Of a DNA stretch of 32,449 nucleotides, positions 7,333-14,725 are shown one piece after another. The stretch is from positions 1-32,449 of the forward strand of contig NZ_JBBECC010000077.1 of NCBI RefSeq assembly GCF_040882025.1, written 5' to 3'. Both the position numbers and the translations under genes were made by a program. Origin of the DNA: Parvibaculum sp040882025 (GTDB taxonomy: Bacteria; Pseudomonadota; Alphaproteobacteria; Parvibaculales; Parvibaculaceae). The notes under the pieces were generated by a model. That model searched no databases. It was not told the DNA's origin and worked only from the letters and a program-made list of their open reading frames with translations. Within the stretch, counting starts at the first letter, position 1, and every line of letters starts with the position of its first letter.

Positions 7333-7889
7333 TTGTCCGCCTTTCCGGTGTAACGCGCGCGGTATTCGTCCTCGATGCCGTCGAAGGCCTCCCAGAAGGG
7401 CGTTTTGGGGCTGCCTTCGAGCTGCTCCGCCAGCATCTGAAGATGGGTGTGCCAGCCGCCCGAGAAGTTGATCGCGTCGCCGACGCCGGAGACGCGGCGA
7501 TGGGTCAGGACGAGGCGGACCTTCTCGCCTTCCGCCGTCAATTCGATTTCCACGACCGAGCCCTTCGGGTCCATGTCGTCATCCCAGGTGAAGCCGAGCC
7601 TGTGGGGCGGTTCGTAAATCGTCACGATGTGCCTGCTGTCGAAGGTGCCGCCATATTGCTTGAAGCGTTCGGGCGGTGTGGAGGGATGGGGTCCGAGATT
7701 GTTGTTGTCGAAGACGATGTTCATGGCGCCGCCGACGCGCGGTTCCATCGGCCCGGCCGCGAACCATTTCCCGCGCAGTTCCGCATCCGTCAGATATTTC
7801 CAGACGCGCTCGATGGGGCCGGGGAGCAGGCGCTCGAAGCGCACGGTGTGTGGGTCGATCAGGGTGCCATAGGCTTTTGCGTCACTCAT
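7329..7889 (-). CDS. SRPBCC/AHSA1-domain protein (copy 2)
   Basis: A 186-residue START-like hydrophobic-cavity protein of the AHSA1 family. Domain features are VRFERLLPGPIERVWKYLTDAEL near residue 16, WFAAGPMEPRVGG, and the C-terminal GGWHTHLQMLAEQLEG helix. It shares FERLLPGPIERVW-YLT with the next upstream gene, so the two are tandem paralogues, this one longer by about 20 residues. No catalytic residues can be assigned; the family binds or modifies small hydrophobic ligands. It lies 4 nt downstream of its paralogue and overlaps the VOC start. Confidence 0.85.
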   Translation of the reverse strand: MSDAKAYGTLIDPHTVRFERLLPGPIERVWKYLTDAELRGKWFAAGPMEPRVGGAMNIVFDNNNLGPHPSTPPERFKQYGGTFDSRHIVTIYEPPHRLGFTWDDDMDPKGSVVEIELTAEGEKVRLVLTHRRVSGVGDAINFSGGWHTHLQMLAEQLEGSPKTPFWEAFDGIEDEYRARYTGKADK

Positions 7890-7893
7890 TGGA

Positions 7894-8391
7894 TTACCTC
7901 GCCAGGTTGTTGAGATCGACGCCGTAGCGCGCGGCGTTTGCCGTCATGTAGTCGGCGCGCGGCTTCACCGTTTCGCCGCGGACGCCCGCCTCCAGCATGT
8001 CGAGGAAGGTGTGCCATCCCATCGCGGTCTGCTTCTGGAAGGGTTCGGGAACGGGGAAGTGGGTGAGCGTCAGCCGGACCCGGTCGCCCTGCGTCTCGAG
8101 CCGCAATGTCAGATAGGATTCCGGGAAGCCGGAAATCTCCTGGCCGGGGTCGAACACGTTCCATGTGTAGACGAGAAGTTCCGGCGGCCGGCATTGCGTA
8201 ACGGTGCCGCGAATGTGGCCGTCCATCAGGCTGACCGCGCCGCCGACCCGCGTTTCGATCGTGCCGGTGCCGAACCAGCCGGGCAGAAGCTCCGTCTTCG
8301 TCAGGTAATCCCAGACGCGCTCGATCGGCCCCGGCAACAGGCGTTCGAACTCCACGGCGCTGATTGGCAGGATTTGTCCATTTCCCGTCAT
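7894..8391 (-). CDS. SRPBCC/AHSA1-domain protein (copy 1)
   Basis: A 165-residue AHSA1-type protein with FERLLPGPIERVWDYLTKTEL near residue 15, GWFGTGTIETRVGG, and MGWHTFLDMLEAGVRGE. The chosen ATG at 8391 overlaps the arsR stop as ATGA; the frame continues upstream to 8727 only as an arginine-rich shadow of arsR. An ArsR gene translationally coupled to an AHSA1 gene is a common bacterial arrangement, and the cavity protein may handle the ligand that the regulator responds to (inference). Confidence 0.86.
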   Translation of the reverse strand: MTGNGQILPISAVEFERLLPGPIERVWDYLTKTELLPGWFGTGTIETRVGGAVSLMDGHIRGTVTQCRPPELLVYTWNVFDPGQEISGFPESYLTLRLETQGDRVRLTLTHFPVPEPFQKQTAMGWHTFLDMLEAGVRGETVKPRADYMTANAARYGVDLNNLAR

Positions 8392-8711
8392 GGTTTCCTT
8401 TTGTCCCTTTCCGCCGCCGCCGTGAGCTCCCGTTCCAGCGCGTCGAGCTTCGGGCCCCAGAAGCGGCGGATGTTTGCCAACCAGTTTTCCAGTCCTTCGA
8501 ATCCTTCGGGGTCGATCGAATAGATGCGCCGCTGCGCGTCGACGCGCATGCGCACCAGCCGTGCCGATTTCAGCGCCTTCAGGTGCTGAGAGACGGCGGG
8601 CGCGCTCATTTCGAAGCGCCGTGCGATGTCGCCCGCCGGCATTTCGCCGGCGACGAGCATTTCGACGATCTGCCGCCGTGTGGGGTCGGCGAGGGCTGTA
8701 AAGCTTTCCAT
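8388..8711 (-). CDS. ArsR-family transcriptional regulator
   Basis: A 107-residue winged-helix repressor. It begins FTALADPTRRQIVEML, has the recognition helix in MSAPAVSQHLKALKSARLV (about 35-53) and the wing RVDAQRRIYSI. It has no cysteine, so it is not a typical thiolate metal sensor; it belongs to the AHSA1-coupled ArsR group. It leads the operon ArsR, SRPBCC, SRPBCC, VOC, all with overlapping or nearly touching ends. No clear ribosome site precedes the ATG. A near-perfect palindrome 21 nt upstream of the start is the likely operator for autoregulation. Confidence 0.92.
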   Translation of the reverse strand: MESFTALADPTRRQIVEMLVAGEMPAGDIARRFEMSAPAVSQHLKALKSARLVRMRVDAQRRIYSIDPEGFEGLENWLANIRRFWGPKLDALERELTAAAERDKRKP

Positions 8712-8728
8712 GGATTCTAGTTTTCAAA

Positions 8729-8746
8729 TTTACTTAATTAAGTCAA
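8729..8746. promoter_or_regulatory. Candidate ArsR operator palindrome
   Basis: ACTTAATTAAGT (8732-8743) is a perfect 12-bp palindrome; including flanks, TT-T and C-AA give 18 bp with one mismatched pair. It overlaps a TTGACT -35-like hexamer reading towards arsR (complement of 8741-8746). The location between arsR and the divergent secreted-protein gene fits an autoregulatory site. Confidence 0.55.
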
Positions 8747-8865
8747 TAAGAAAATAAAGAAAGACGACCGGCCGTCGGCAAAAGGGCGGATCTGCCTGCC
8801 AAAACCGCCCGTTTATGGTTAAACTCCGCACGGGGTGCCGATCGGATGCTGATGGAGCCTCCAGA

Positions 8866-10734
8866 ATGAATTTTCGAACAGGGATGCCGGGCGTGCTGGT
8901 CGCGTTCGGCCTGGCGGTCTGTGCAAGCAGCGCCGGCGCGGAGACCCATGCCTCGGCCGTAACCGCGACCATGGCGCCGGTCGCGAGCGGGGCCGAGCAT
9001 GCCGATGCGGCCCTCATGCAAGCGCCGGAAGGGTTCCGCTGGCGCATCACGAAGCTCGCATGGAGCGACAGCGACGAGCGCGCCTTCGGCGAGTTCGTCG
9101 CCGCCATCGGCAACAGCAATTGCCGGACCTATGACGAATGCCTCAAGGGTCCGTGGAACATCTACCGGGCGAGCGACCCGAAGGGCATGTTCTTCTATGC
9201 CGATTGCGCCGACCTGCCTTATGCGCTCAGGGCCTATTTCGCATGGAAGAACGGCTTGCCCTTTTCCTATGTCAGCGGCGTCGCGCCGGTCGGGCGGTCG
9301 CGCGATCTGCGCTATTCGCGCTACGGCAATTACGCGGTACGGCGCAGCGATGTGGTGCCGCAGGCCGAGGGCGCGTTTCCGAATGCGCGTGCCGTTCTCA
9401 CCGCGATTAACAATTTCGTGTCGACGGCGATGTATCGCTTCGCGCCGGAGCGTACGCGCGGCGCGCTGTTCGATTTCTATCCGGTGAAGCTGCAGAAGGG
9501 GAGCATTCGTCCCGGCACCGTGATCTACGATCCGAATGGCCATGTGGCGGTCGTCTACAGCGTCGACGATGAAGGCCGTATCCGTTTCATCGACAGTCAT
9601 CCCGACAATTCGCTGACGCGGGGCAGCTATGGCAAGCGCTTCGTGCGCGCCTCGCCGCCGATGGGGGCGGGGTTCAAGAACTGGCGGCCGATGAAACTGG
9701 CCGGCGCGCGGCAGGGCGCCGACGGGACATGGATCGGCGGGCGCGTGGTGCCGGCGGCGGATGCCGAACTTGCCGACTGGTCGGACGAACAATTCCACGG
9801 CACCGAAAGCCCGCGCCCCTCGCACTGGTCGGCGGCCGCCTTTGTTCATCAAGGCGCGCGCCTCGACTATTACGATTATGTGCGGCAGGCCGTCGCCGGA
9901 CACGAAGTTGCCTACGACCCGATCGTCGAAACGCGCGCCATGGTGCGCGAGTTGTGCGACGATCTCTATTATCGCGCGATTTCGGTCGACATCGCGGTCA
10001 AGGCCGGGCTTCACCGGCGGCCGCAGCCGCCGCGCCTGCCGGACAATATCTACGGCACCTCCGGCGACTGGGAGACCTATTCGACACCGTCGCGCGATGC
10101 GCGCCTGAAAGCCTCCTTCGCCGAGCTGCGCGATCAGGTGGTCCGTTTCATCGCGATGGCGGAAGCCGGCGATCCGAAGCTCGATTATGCGGGCGCCGAT
10201 CTTGCCGGCGATCTCAAGGCGGCCTATGCGCAGGAGGCCGGAGCCTGCAAGGTTGCCTATGTCGCCAGCGACGGCTCGGAACGCGTATTGAGTTTCGACG
10301 AGGCGCGCCGGCGGGTTTTCGACTTCTCCTTCGATCCGCATCATTGTCCGGAACTGCGCTGGGGGGCACGCGCGCAAGCGGAACTCGCCACCTGTCCCGA
10401 CGGGAACGACAAGCACGCCTGGTACGACGCGCAGCAGCGGCTTCGCAACCAGACCGAGCGCACCTACGACGCGCGCATGGGATTCTCGCTGGCCGATCTT
10501 GAGGCGCGCGCGCCGGGCAGCGGCCGGGACGCACCGCCCGATACCGATGTCATGGACGCGCTGCACGCAACCGCCGGGCTTGCGGAAAATCCGTTGCAGG
10601 CGGCGGAAGCCGATCTAGAAGCGGTACCAGACGGCGAGCCTGAGCCCCTTCTCCGCGATAGCGTCGCGCCCGAAGACCGAGCGTTCGATGCCGGCTTCGA
10701 GGGCGCAACCGGGTACGATGTCGTAGACGAGTGA
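8866..10734 (+). CDS. Secreted protein of unknown family, papain-like Cys/His/Asp pattern
   Basis: A 622-residue protein with a signal peptide (hydrophobic core VLVAFGLAVCASSAGA, cleavage likely after Ala25), so exported to the periplasm or beyond. I do not recognise the family. Residues 114 (Cys in DCADLPYALRAYFAW, opening a helix), 226 (His in GHVAVVYS, on a predicted strand) and 243/245 (Asp/His in FIDSHPD) fit the order and setting of an NlpC/P60, CHAP or transglutaminase-like cysteine hydrolase. Other cysteines (NCRTYDEC, about 85-92) may form a disulfide. The C-terminal half has no motif I know. The last 40 residues are encoded opposite the 3' end of the barrel gene and look like antisense composition. 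The start at 8866 was chosen for the signal peptide; the frame is open to 8815. Confidence 0.7.
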   Translation: MNFRTGMPGVLVAFGLAVCASSAGAETHASAVTATMAPVASGAEHADAALMQAPEGFRWRITKLAWSDSDERAFGEFVAAIGNSNCRTYDECLKGPWNIYRASDPKGMFFYADCADLPYALRAYFAWKNGLPFSYVSGVAPVGRSRDLRYSRYGNYAVRRSDVVPQAEGAFPNARAVLTAINNFVSTAMYRFAPERTRGALFDFYPVKLQKGSIRPGTVIYDPNGHVAVVYSVDDEGRIRFIDSHPDNSLTRGSYGKRFVRASPPMGAGFKNWRPMKLAGARQGADGTWIGGRVVPAADAELADWSDEQFHGTESPRPSHWSAAAFVHQGARLDYYDYVRQAVAGHEVAYDPIVETRAMVRELCDDLYYRAISVDIAVKAGLHRRPQPPRLPDNIYGTSGDWETYSTPSRDARLKASFAELRDQVVRFIAMAEAGDPKLDYAGADLAGDLKAAYAQEAGACKVAYVASDGSERVLSFDEARRRVFDFSFDPHHCPELRWGARAQAELATCPDGNDKHAWYDAQQRLRNQTERTYDARMGFSLADLEARAPGSGRDAPPDTDVMDALHATAGLAENPLQAAEADLEAVPDGEPEPLLRDSVAPEDRAFDAGFEGATGYDVVDE

Positions 10735-11433
10735 GAGCGCCAGTTTGCCCGATTGATAGGAGGCTCCGGCGGCTGTCGATTTCGTCGCGACGGTGTTGAG
10801 GCTCCTGACCAGCAGCATGGTGTCCGGCCACGGCTTCAGGCCGAAGGTGAGGTCGGCGCGGACTTCGTCGGGCCGGTCCCGGTCGCGATAGCGATAACCG
10901 ATCTCCTGCACCGAGAAGGTGTCGATCCCGAGCAACGTGTCGTTCTGCGCGACGACCAGCGCCAGCTCCGCGTCGGCATCGCCGCTCTTGGTGGCCGCGG
11001 GATCGTTGGCGGCGTGCGCCAGATGCACCGTTGCCAGCGATTGCAGCGAGAAATGCGCCTCGTTCCATGTGCCGATTGCCAGGCGTCCGCCGGCCTTGAT
11101 GCGCGTCAGCCCGCGTTCCTCGAACTTGATGCCGAAGAAGTCGGTTTCGTCGCTGACCCATGCCACCTCGCCGACAAGGGTCAGCCGGCGGGTCAGCCCG
11201 TATTCGGCATAGGGCGCGATTTCGAGTTTGGTGTAGCGGGGCTTCCACTGCTTCTTGCCGTCGGTATCGTATCGTTCGTCGGCGGTCGTGTGGGTCATGG
11301 GCACGATCAATTCGCCGGCGCCGGGCGCAAGCGGCCAACCGCCCGCGCATGTCTCGTCCGCGATGGACGGGAAAGCGACGACGAGCGCTGCAAGGATCGA
11401 GTTTCGTGGTCTTCGCGGGTACCCCGGCCGCAA
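10615..11433 (-). CDS. Outer-membrane beta-barrel protein
   Basis: A 272-residue protein with an N-terminal export signal (NSILAALVVAFPSIA) followed by alternating polar/hydrophobic strands, such as KLEIAPYAEYGLTRRLTLVGEVAWVS, and a terminal strand ending WYRF, the BAM-recognised C-terminal aromatic. The likely role is a porin or surface barrel; the substrate is unknown. The start is a TTG at 11433 behind the very strong ribosome site GGAGGGGGG; an ATG at 11446 is in another frame. The last 120 nt overlap the convergent secreted-protein gene. Of the two overlapping ends, this one looks conserved because the last strand is intact. Confidence 0.75.
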   Translation of the reverse strand: MRPGYPRRPRNSILAALVVAFPSIADETCAGGWPLAPGAGELIVPMTHTTADERYDTDGKKQWKPRYTKLEIAPYAEYGLTRRLTLVGEVAWVSDETDFFGIKFEERGLTRIKAGGRLAIGTWNEAHFSLQSLATVHLAHAANDPAATKSGDADAELALVVAQNDTLLGIDTFSVQEIGYRYRDRDRPDEVRADLTFGLKPWPDTMLLVRSLNTVATKSTAAGASYQSGKLALSLVYDIVPGCALEAGIERSVFGRDAIAEKGLRLAVWYRF

Positions 11434-11554
11434 TCTCCCCCCTCCATCGGTCCGGCCGATGGTGATGGACGGCCTTGTCTGTGTAAAGCGCGGGCTCTAA
11501 CTAGAGAGCCTGATTGCGCTATTCTCGCCGTCCCGTTCAGGAGAAGGACCCGTA

Positions 11555-12142
11555 TTGCCCCGTTCTCAGGAAACCATCGATCTGCTGCTGACACGCCGGT
11601 CGGCCAAGGCGCTCACCATGGTCGAGCCCGGCCCCGATGCGGCGGAGCTTCAGACAATTTTGCGCATCGGCACGCGCGTGCCCGATCACGGCAAGCTGGC
11701 GCCGTGGCGGTTCGTCGTTTTCCAGGGCGCGGCGCGTCGGGCGTTCGGCGCGATACTGAGCGCCGTCTATGCCAAGGTGCAGCCGAATGCCGGCGACGAT
11801 CAGATCGAGTTCGAGGCCAATCGTTTTACCCGCGCACCCACAGTCGTTGCCGTGATCTCGCGCGTCACGCCCGGGATCAAGATACCCGAATGGGAGCAGC
11901 TTCTCTCGGCCGGCGCGGTCTGCCAGAACATGCTGGTTGCGGCAACCGCGCTCGGCTATGGCGCGCAATGGCTGACCGAGTGGTATGCGTTCGATCCCGA
12001 GATCGGGCGGGCGCTCGGGCTGAAGGAGAACGAGCGCGTTGCCGGTTTCATCTATCTCGGTAGTGAAGGGGCGGAGAAGGACGAACGTCCGCGGCCGGAG
12101 CTTTCCGAGATCGTTTCTGTGTGGTCGGGAAAGGCGAAATGA
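11555..12142 (+). CDS. Nitroreductase-family FMN oxidoreductase
   Basis: A 195-residue NAD(P)H/FMN-dependent reductase of the YdjA-like subgroup. The RRSAK block near residue 14 and PDHGKLAPWRFVVF near 43-56 are FMN-binding segments; QNMLVAATALGYGAQWLTEW is the conserved helix; the C terminus gives YLG followed by a short tail. The TTG start at 11555 is preceded by AGGAGA at the right distance. It overlaps the HAD gene by 4 nt (ATGA), so the two form an operon. The natural substrate is not evident. Confidence 0.9.
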   Translation: MPRSQETIDLLLTRRSAKALTMVEPGPDAAELQTILRIGTRVPDHGKLAPWRFVVFQGAARRAFGAILSAVYAKVQPNAGDDQIEFEANRFTRAPTVVAVISRVTPGIKIPEWEQLLSAGAVCQNMLVAATALGYGAQWLTEWYAFDPEIGRALGLKENERVAGFIYLGSEGAEKDERPRPELSEIVSVWSGKAK

Positions 12143-12882
12143 ACGCGGCGGGCGAAGCCTTGCGGGGCGTCCTGTTCGACAAGGACGGCACGCTGTTCGA
12201 CGATCATGGCTGGGGCGCTGTTTTTTCCGAAGCGGCGGAAATCGCCGCAAAGGGACAAAGCATGCTTGTGCCGGAGATGCTTGCCGCGATCGGCTATGAC
12301 CGGGCAACCGAGCGCTTTGCGGCAGGCAGTATCGGTGGTGCCGGCAACACGTTCGATCTCGCGGACGCGTGGCTCGCAATAGCCGGCGGCTGGGAGCGGC
12401 AGGTGCTTGTCCGGGAAATGGACGCGTTGTTCACGCGCCTTGTGCCGCTGCGGTTTCCGCCGGTTACGGATTTGCCCGTCCTGTTCTCGGCGTTGAAAAA
12501 CAGAGGACTTTGTCTCGGCATCGCGACCAACGATGTGGCGGCGTCCGCCGATGCGACGATCGAGCGTTTCGGTCTGGACGGTTTCATCGATTTTTCGGCA
12601 GGCTATGACAGCGGCCACGGCGCAAAGCCCGGTCCCGGCATGGCGCTCGCGTTCTGCGCCGCGACGGGGCTCGCGCCCGATCAGATCGCCGTCGTCGGCG
12701 ACAACCGGCACGATCTCGAGATGGGGCGCAGTGCGGGCGCGGCGCTCAATATCGGCGTGCTGACGGGCACCAGCGCGCATGACGATCTTGCGCCCTTCGC
12801 CGATCACGTGATCGAAAGCATCGTCGCGCTGCCGGCGCTTCTCGATACGCTGCGGGAAGGCGAAACGCGTCACTCGATGTAG
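12139..12882 (+). CDS. HAD-superfamily hydrolase (phosphoglycolate phosphatase-like)
   Basis: A 247-residue HAD phosphatase. Motif I is FDKDGTLFDD with nucleophile Asp14 and acid Asp16; motif II is in GIATND; the motif III lysine is in GHGAKPGPG; and motif IV is VVGDNRHDLEMG. A helical cap of about 70 residues follows motif I, as in Gph-type enzymes. The ATG at 12139 is chosen over an in-frame one at 12121 because it overlaps the nitroreductase stop. The 3' end overlaps the convergent YqeY-like gene by 13 nt. The substrate is unknown. Confidence 0.9.
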   Translation: MNAAGEALRGVLFDKDGTLFDDHGWGAVFSEAAEIAAKGQSMLVPEMLAAIGYDRATERFAAGSIGGAGNTFDLADAWLAIAGGWERQVLVREMDALFTRLVPLRFPPVTDLPVLFSALKNRGLCLGIATNDVAASADATIERFGLDGFIDFSAGYDSGHGAKPGPGMALAFCAATGLAPDQIAVVGDNRHDLEMGRSAGAALNIGVLTGTSAHDDLAPFADHVIESIVALPALLDTLREGETRHSM

Positions 12883-13202
12883 CGCCTTGCAACGCGGGCT
12901 TCGGCGCGCAGGGTTTCGGCACGGTCTGTCTTTTCCAGACGTTCGAATTCGGTGGCCGCGTGTTCGCGCTCGTGGATTTCCGCCAGCAACACCTGGCGCA
13001 GACGAGACCCGCCCAGAAGAAGCCGTTCGACTTCCGCCGATCCGTTGTGAAAGCGGTGGTGGACCGGCGCCGCATGCCTCGTGGGAGTGAGCGGCGCTTC
13101 GGCGTTGTCGATCGCGGCGATGAGTACGCGGATGACCCTCGCCTCGAGGGTGCGCCTGTCCTTCATGGCACGGCTCAGATCGGCGCGCAGCCGGGCCTTC
13201 AT
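12870..13202 (-). CDS. GatB/YqeY-domain-like protein (short)
   Basis: The N terminus MKARLRADLSRAMKDRRTLEARVIRVLIAAIDNAEA is the typical start of YqeY-like proteins, which resemble the tRNA-binding tail of GatB. At 110 residues it is shorter than the usual 150, lacking the second half of the helical domain. The ATG at 13202 follows GGAAGAGAC; a TTG at 13259 would add 19 residues that do not fit the family. It lies divergent from the HTH gene across the repeated operator-like sites. The molecular role of the family is not established. Confidence 0.7.
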   Translation of the reverse strand: MKARLRADLSRAMKDRRTLEARVIRVLIAAIDNAEAPLTPTRHAAPVHHRFHNGSAEVERLLLGGSRLRQVLLAEIHEREHAATEFERLEKTDRAETLRAEARVARRYIE

Positions 13203-13262
13203 GTCTCTTCCGGTATCTTTCGGCACGGCCGCATCCTCCAGCGCATTCCAGTATCGCAAACG

Positions 13263-13316
13263 ATTATTCCTTATTGATACTTATAATTCCTTATTATATG
13301 CATATAAAGGAATAAT
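13263..13316. promoter_or_regulatory. Triple operator-like repeat in a divergent promoter
   Basis: The 13-nt word ATWATTCCTTATT occurs at 13263-13275 and 13283-13295, exactly 20 bp apart (two helical turns), and once inverted, slightly changed, at 13304-13316. ATTATTCCTT (13263-13272) and AAGGAATAAT (13307-13316) are perfect complements. TATAAT occurs on the plus strand (13282-13287) and on the minus strand (complement of 13293-13298), both overlapping the middle copy. The segment is strikingly AT-rich against its surroundings. The adjacent HTH protein is the obvious candidate ligand. Confidence 0.6.
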
Positions 13317-13331
13317 AGGGAGTATCCATTC

Positions 13332-13754
13332 ATGTCGGACAGGCTTGTCACCGTCGAAGAGGCGGCCGAACGGCTGACCCTGCATCCCAAGACCGTGCTG
13401 CGCTACATCCGCGACGGACGGCTCAAGGCGACGCGGATCGGCAAGTCCTATCGCATCGCGGGCGCCGCCCTCGACGCCTTTACCGGTGTCGCGGGCGGCA
13501 AAGCCGAAACGGGGATAGGCGCGCGGACGACCTGCATCGTCGACATCCCGGACATCGTTGTGGACCGGGCGGAACGGCTGACGACATTCCTGCATTCGGC
13601 CGCGATGGCCGGCACCGCCGAGACGCCGCCGCTGCATCTCGAAACGGCGTTCGACCCGTCCGCCCAGGCCATGAAGGTGGTGGTGATCGGCAGTCCGTCC
13701 GACGTGGGCAAGCTGATGGAAATGCTGCATCTGCAATTGAAAGCCCGGCCGTGA
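13332..13754 (+). CDS. HTH (excisionase/MerR-like) DNA-binding regulator
   Basis: A 140-residue protein. Residues 5-50 (LVTVEEAAERLTLHPKTVLRYIRDGRLKATRIGKSYRI) are a helix-turn-helix of the excisionase/MerR-like type with a short wing. The C-terminal part (about 60-140) carries CIVDIPDIVVDRAERLTTFLH and MKVVVIGSPSDVGKLMEMLHLQL; I do not recognise this domain. It may be a sensor or dimerisation module. The stop overlaps the hydrolase start (GTGA), so the regulator and enzyme are co-translated. The AT-rich repeated sites directly upstream suggest autoregulation. Confidence 0.82.
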   Translation: MSDRLVTVEEAAERLTLHPKTVLRYIRDGRLKATRIGKSYRIAGAALDAFTGVAGGKAETGIGARTTCIVDIPDIVVDRAERLTTFLHSAAMAGTAETPPLHLETAFDPSAQAMKVVVIGSPSDVGKLMEMLHLQLKARP

Positions 13755-14623
13755 GCGACGCGGTTTATCGAAGCGCCGAAGCCGCGGCCGAGGTCGAGGC
13801 GCTCTACAGGCGCGCGCTCGAGCGGTGGCCGGTGCCGAAAACCGAGCTGCATCTGCCGACGCGTCAGGGCCCGACATTCGTGCTGGCCTGCGGGCCGGAA
13901 GACGCGCCGCCCGTTCTATTGCTGCACGGCTCGATGGCCAATTCGGCCGTCTGGATGCCCGATGTCGCGTTATGGGCGACGAAGTTCAGGCTCTATGCGG
14001 TCGACATGATCGGCGAGGCGGGCTTCAGCGCGCGTGTCCGGCCGGCGCTTGCCGGGGACGCCCATGCGCTGTGGCTCGACGATGTGCTTGAGGGACTGGG
14101 CCTTTCGCGCGCCACCTTCGCCGGCACGTCGCTCGGCGGATGGCTGGCGCTCGATTACGCCCGCAGAAGGCCGGAGGCCGTTCGCGCGCTGGCGCTGATC
14201 TGTCCCGCCGGCATCGGCCGGCAGAAGAACTTCCTCCTGAAGGTGCTGCCGCTTCTCCTGCTCGGTCCATGGGGCAGGCGCCGGATATGGGAACTGGTGT
14301 TCGGGCCTGCGCCGGGGACGCTGCCGGACGAGATGCAGCCGCTCGCCGATCTTATGGAGGCTGTGGGGCGGGCTGCCAGGCCGCGGGTAGTCCGTATTCC
14401 GCAACTGACGGACGCAGAGCTCGGCAAATTCGCCATGCCGATCCTTGCGATCGTTGGCGGGCGGGACGTGCTGCTCTCATCGCGCGACACGCGAGACAGG
14501 TTGCAGCGGGCCGCGCCGCAGGCCGAGATATGCTTCATCGAAGAGGGCTATCACTTCCTGCCGGACCAGGCGCCGCGTATCATGGATTTTCTGGAGCGGA
14601 ACGCTTTGTCGTCCCGGGATTGA
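13751..14623 (+). CDS. Alpha/beta hydrolase
   Basis: A 290-residue hydrolase with a complete triad: Ser127 in GTSLGG, Asp239 in VGGRDVLL and His268 in EEGYHFLP. The oxyanion motif LLLHGS is at 57-61. A cap region runs from about 155 to 220. No signal peptide is seen. The start is a GTG at 13751 overlapping the HTH stop. Esterase, lactonase and haloperoxidase-like activities are all possible. Coupling to a dedicated regulator suggests an inducible catabolic or signal-degrading role (inference). Confidence 0.88.
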   Translation: MSDAVYRSAEAAAEVEALYRRALERWPVPKTELHLPTRQGPTFVLACGPEDAPPVLLLHGSMANSAVWMPDVALWATKFRLYAVDMIGEAGFSARVRPALAGDAHALWLDDVLEGLGLSRATFAGTSLGGWLALDYARRRPEAVRALALICPAGIGRQKNFLLKVLPLLLLGPWGRRRIWELVFGPAPGTLPDEMQPLADLMEAVGRAARPRVVRIPQLTDAELGKFAMPILAIVGGRDVLLSSRDTRDRLQRAAPQAEICFIEEGYHFLPDQAPRIMDFLERNALSSRD

Positions 14624-14672
14624 TGTCCGCCCACGTCTCCACGTTTGCCTTCGGCAGAGCCCGCCAGATGAG

Positions 14673-14690
14673 CGCTTCGGGCTCGAAGCG
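14673..14690. terminator. Hairpin between convergent genes
   Basis: CGCTTCG (14673-14679) and CGAAGCG (14684-14690) form a 7-bp stem with a 4-nt loop between the ends of the alpha/beta hydrolase and the PhyH gene. There is no T tract on either strand, so a terminator role is only possible. Confidence 0.3.
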
Positions 14691-14725
14691 GTCGTGACGT
14701 ACTGCGGGACTAATGGGTTCCGTGC

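Noticed and set aside
7329..8391. Metal-sensing ars operon
   Set aside because: The regulator lacks cysteines and no arsenate reductase, arsenite pump or related gene is present; the partners are SRPBCC and VOC proteins.
8743..10566. 607-codon open frame antisense to the secreted protein
   Set aside because: The plus-strand frame has a signal peptide and ordered motifs; the minus frame is His/Arg-rich shadow without a start context.
13263..13316. CRISPR-like direct repeats
   Set aside because: Only three short 13-nt copies, one inverted, with 7-8 nt spacing; this fits operators, not an array.
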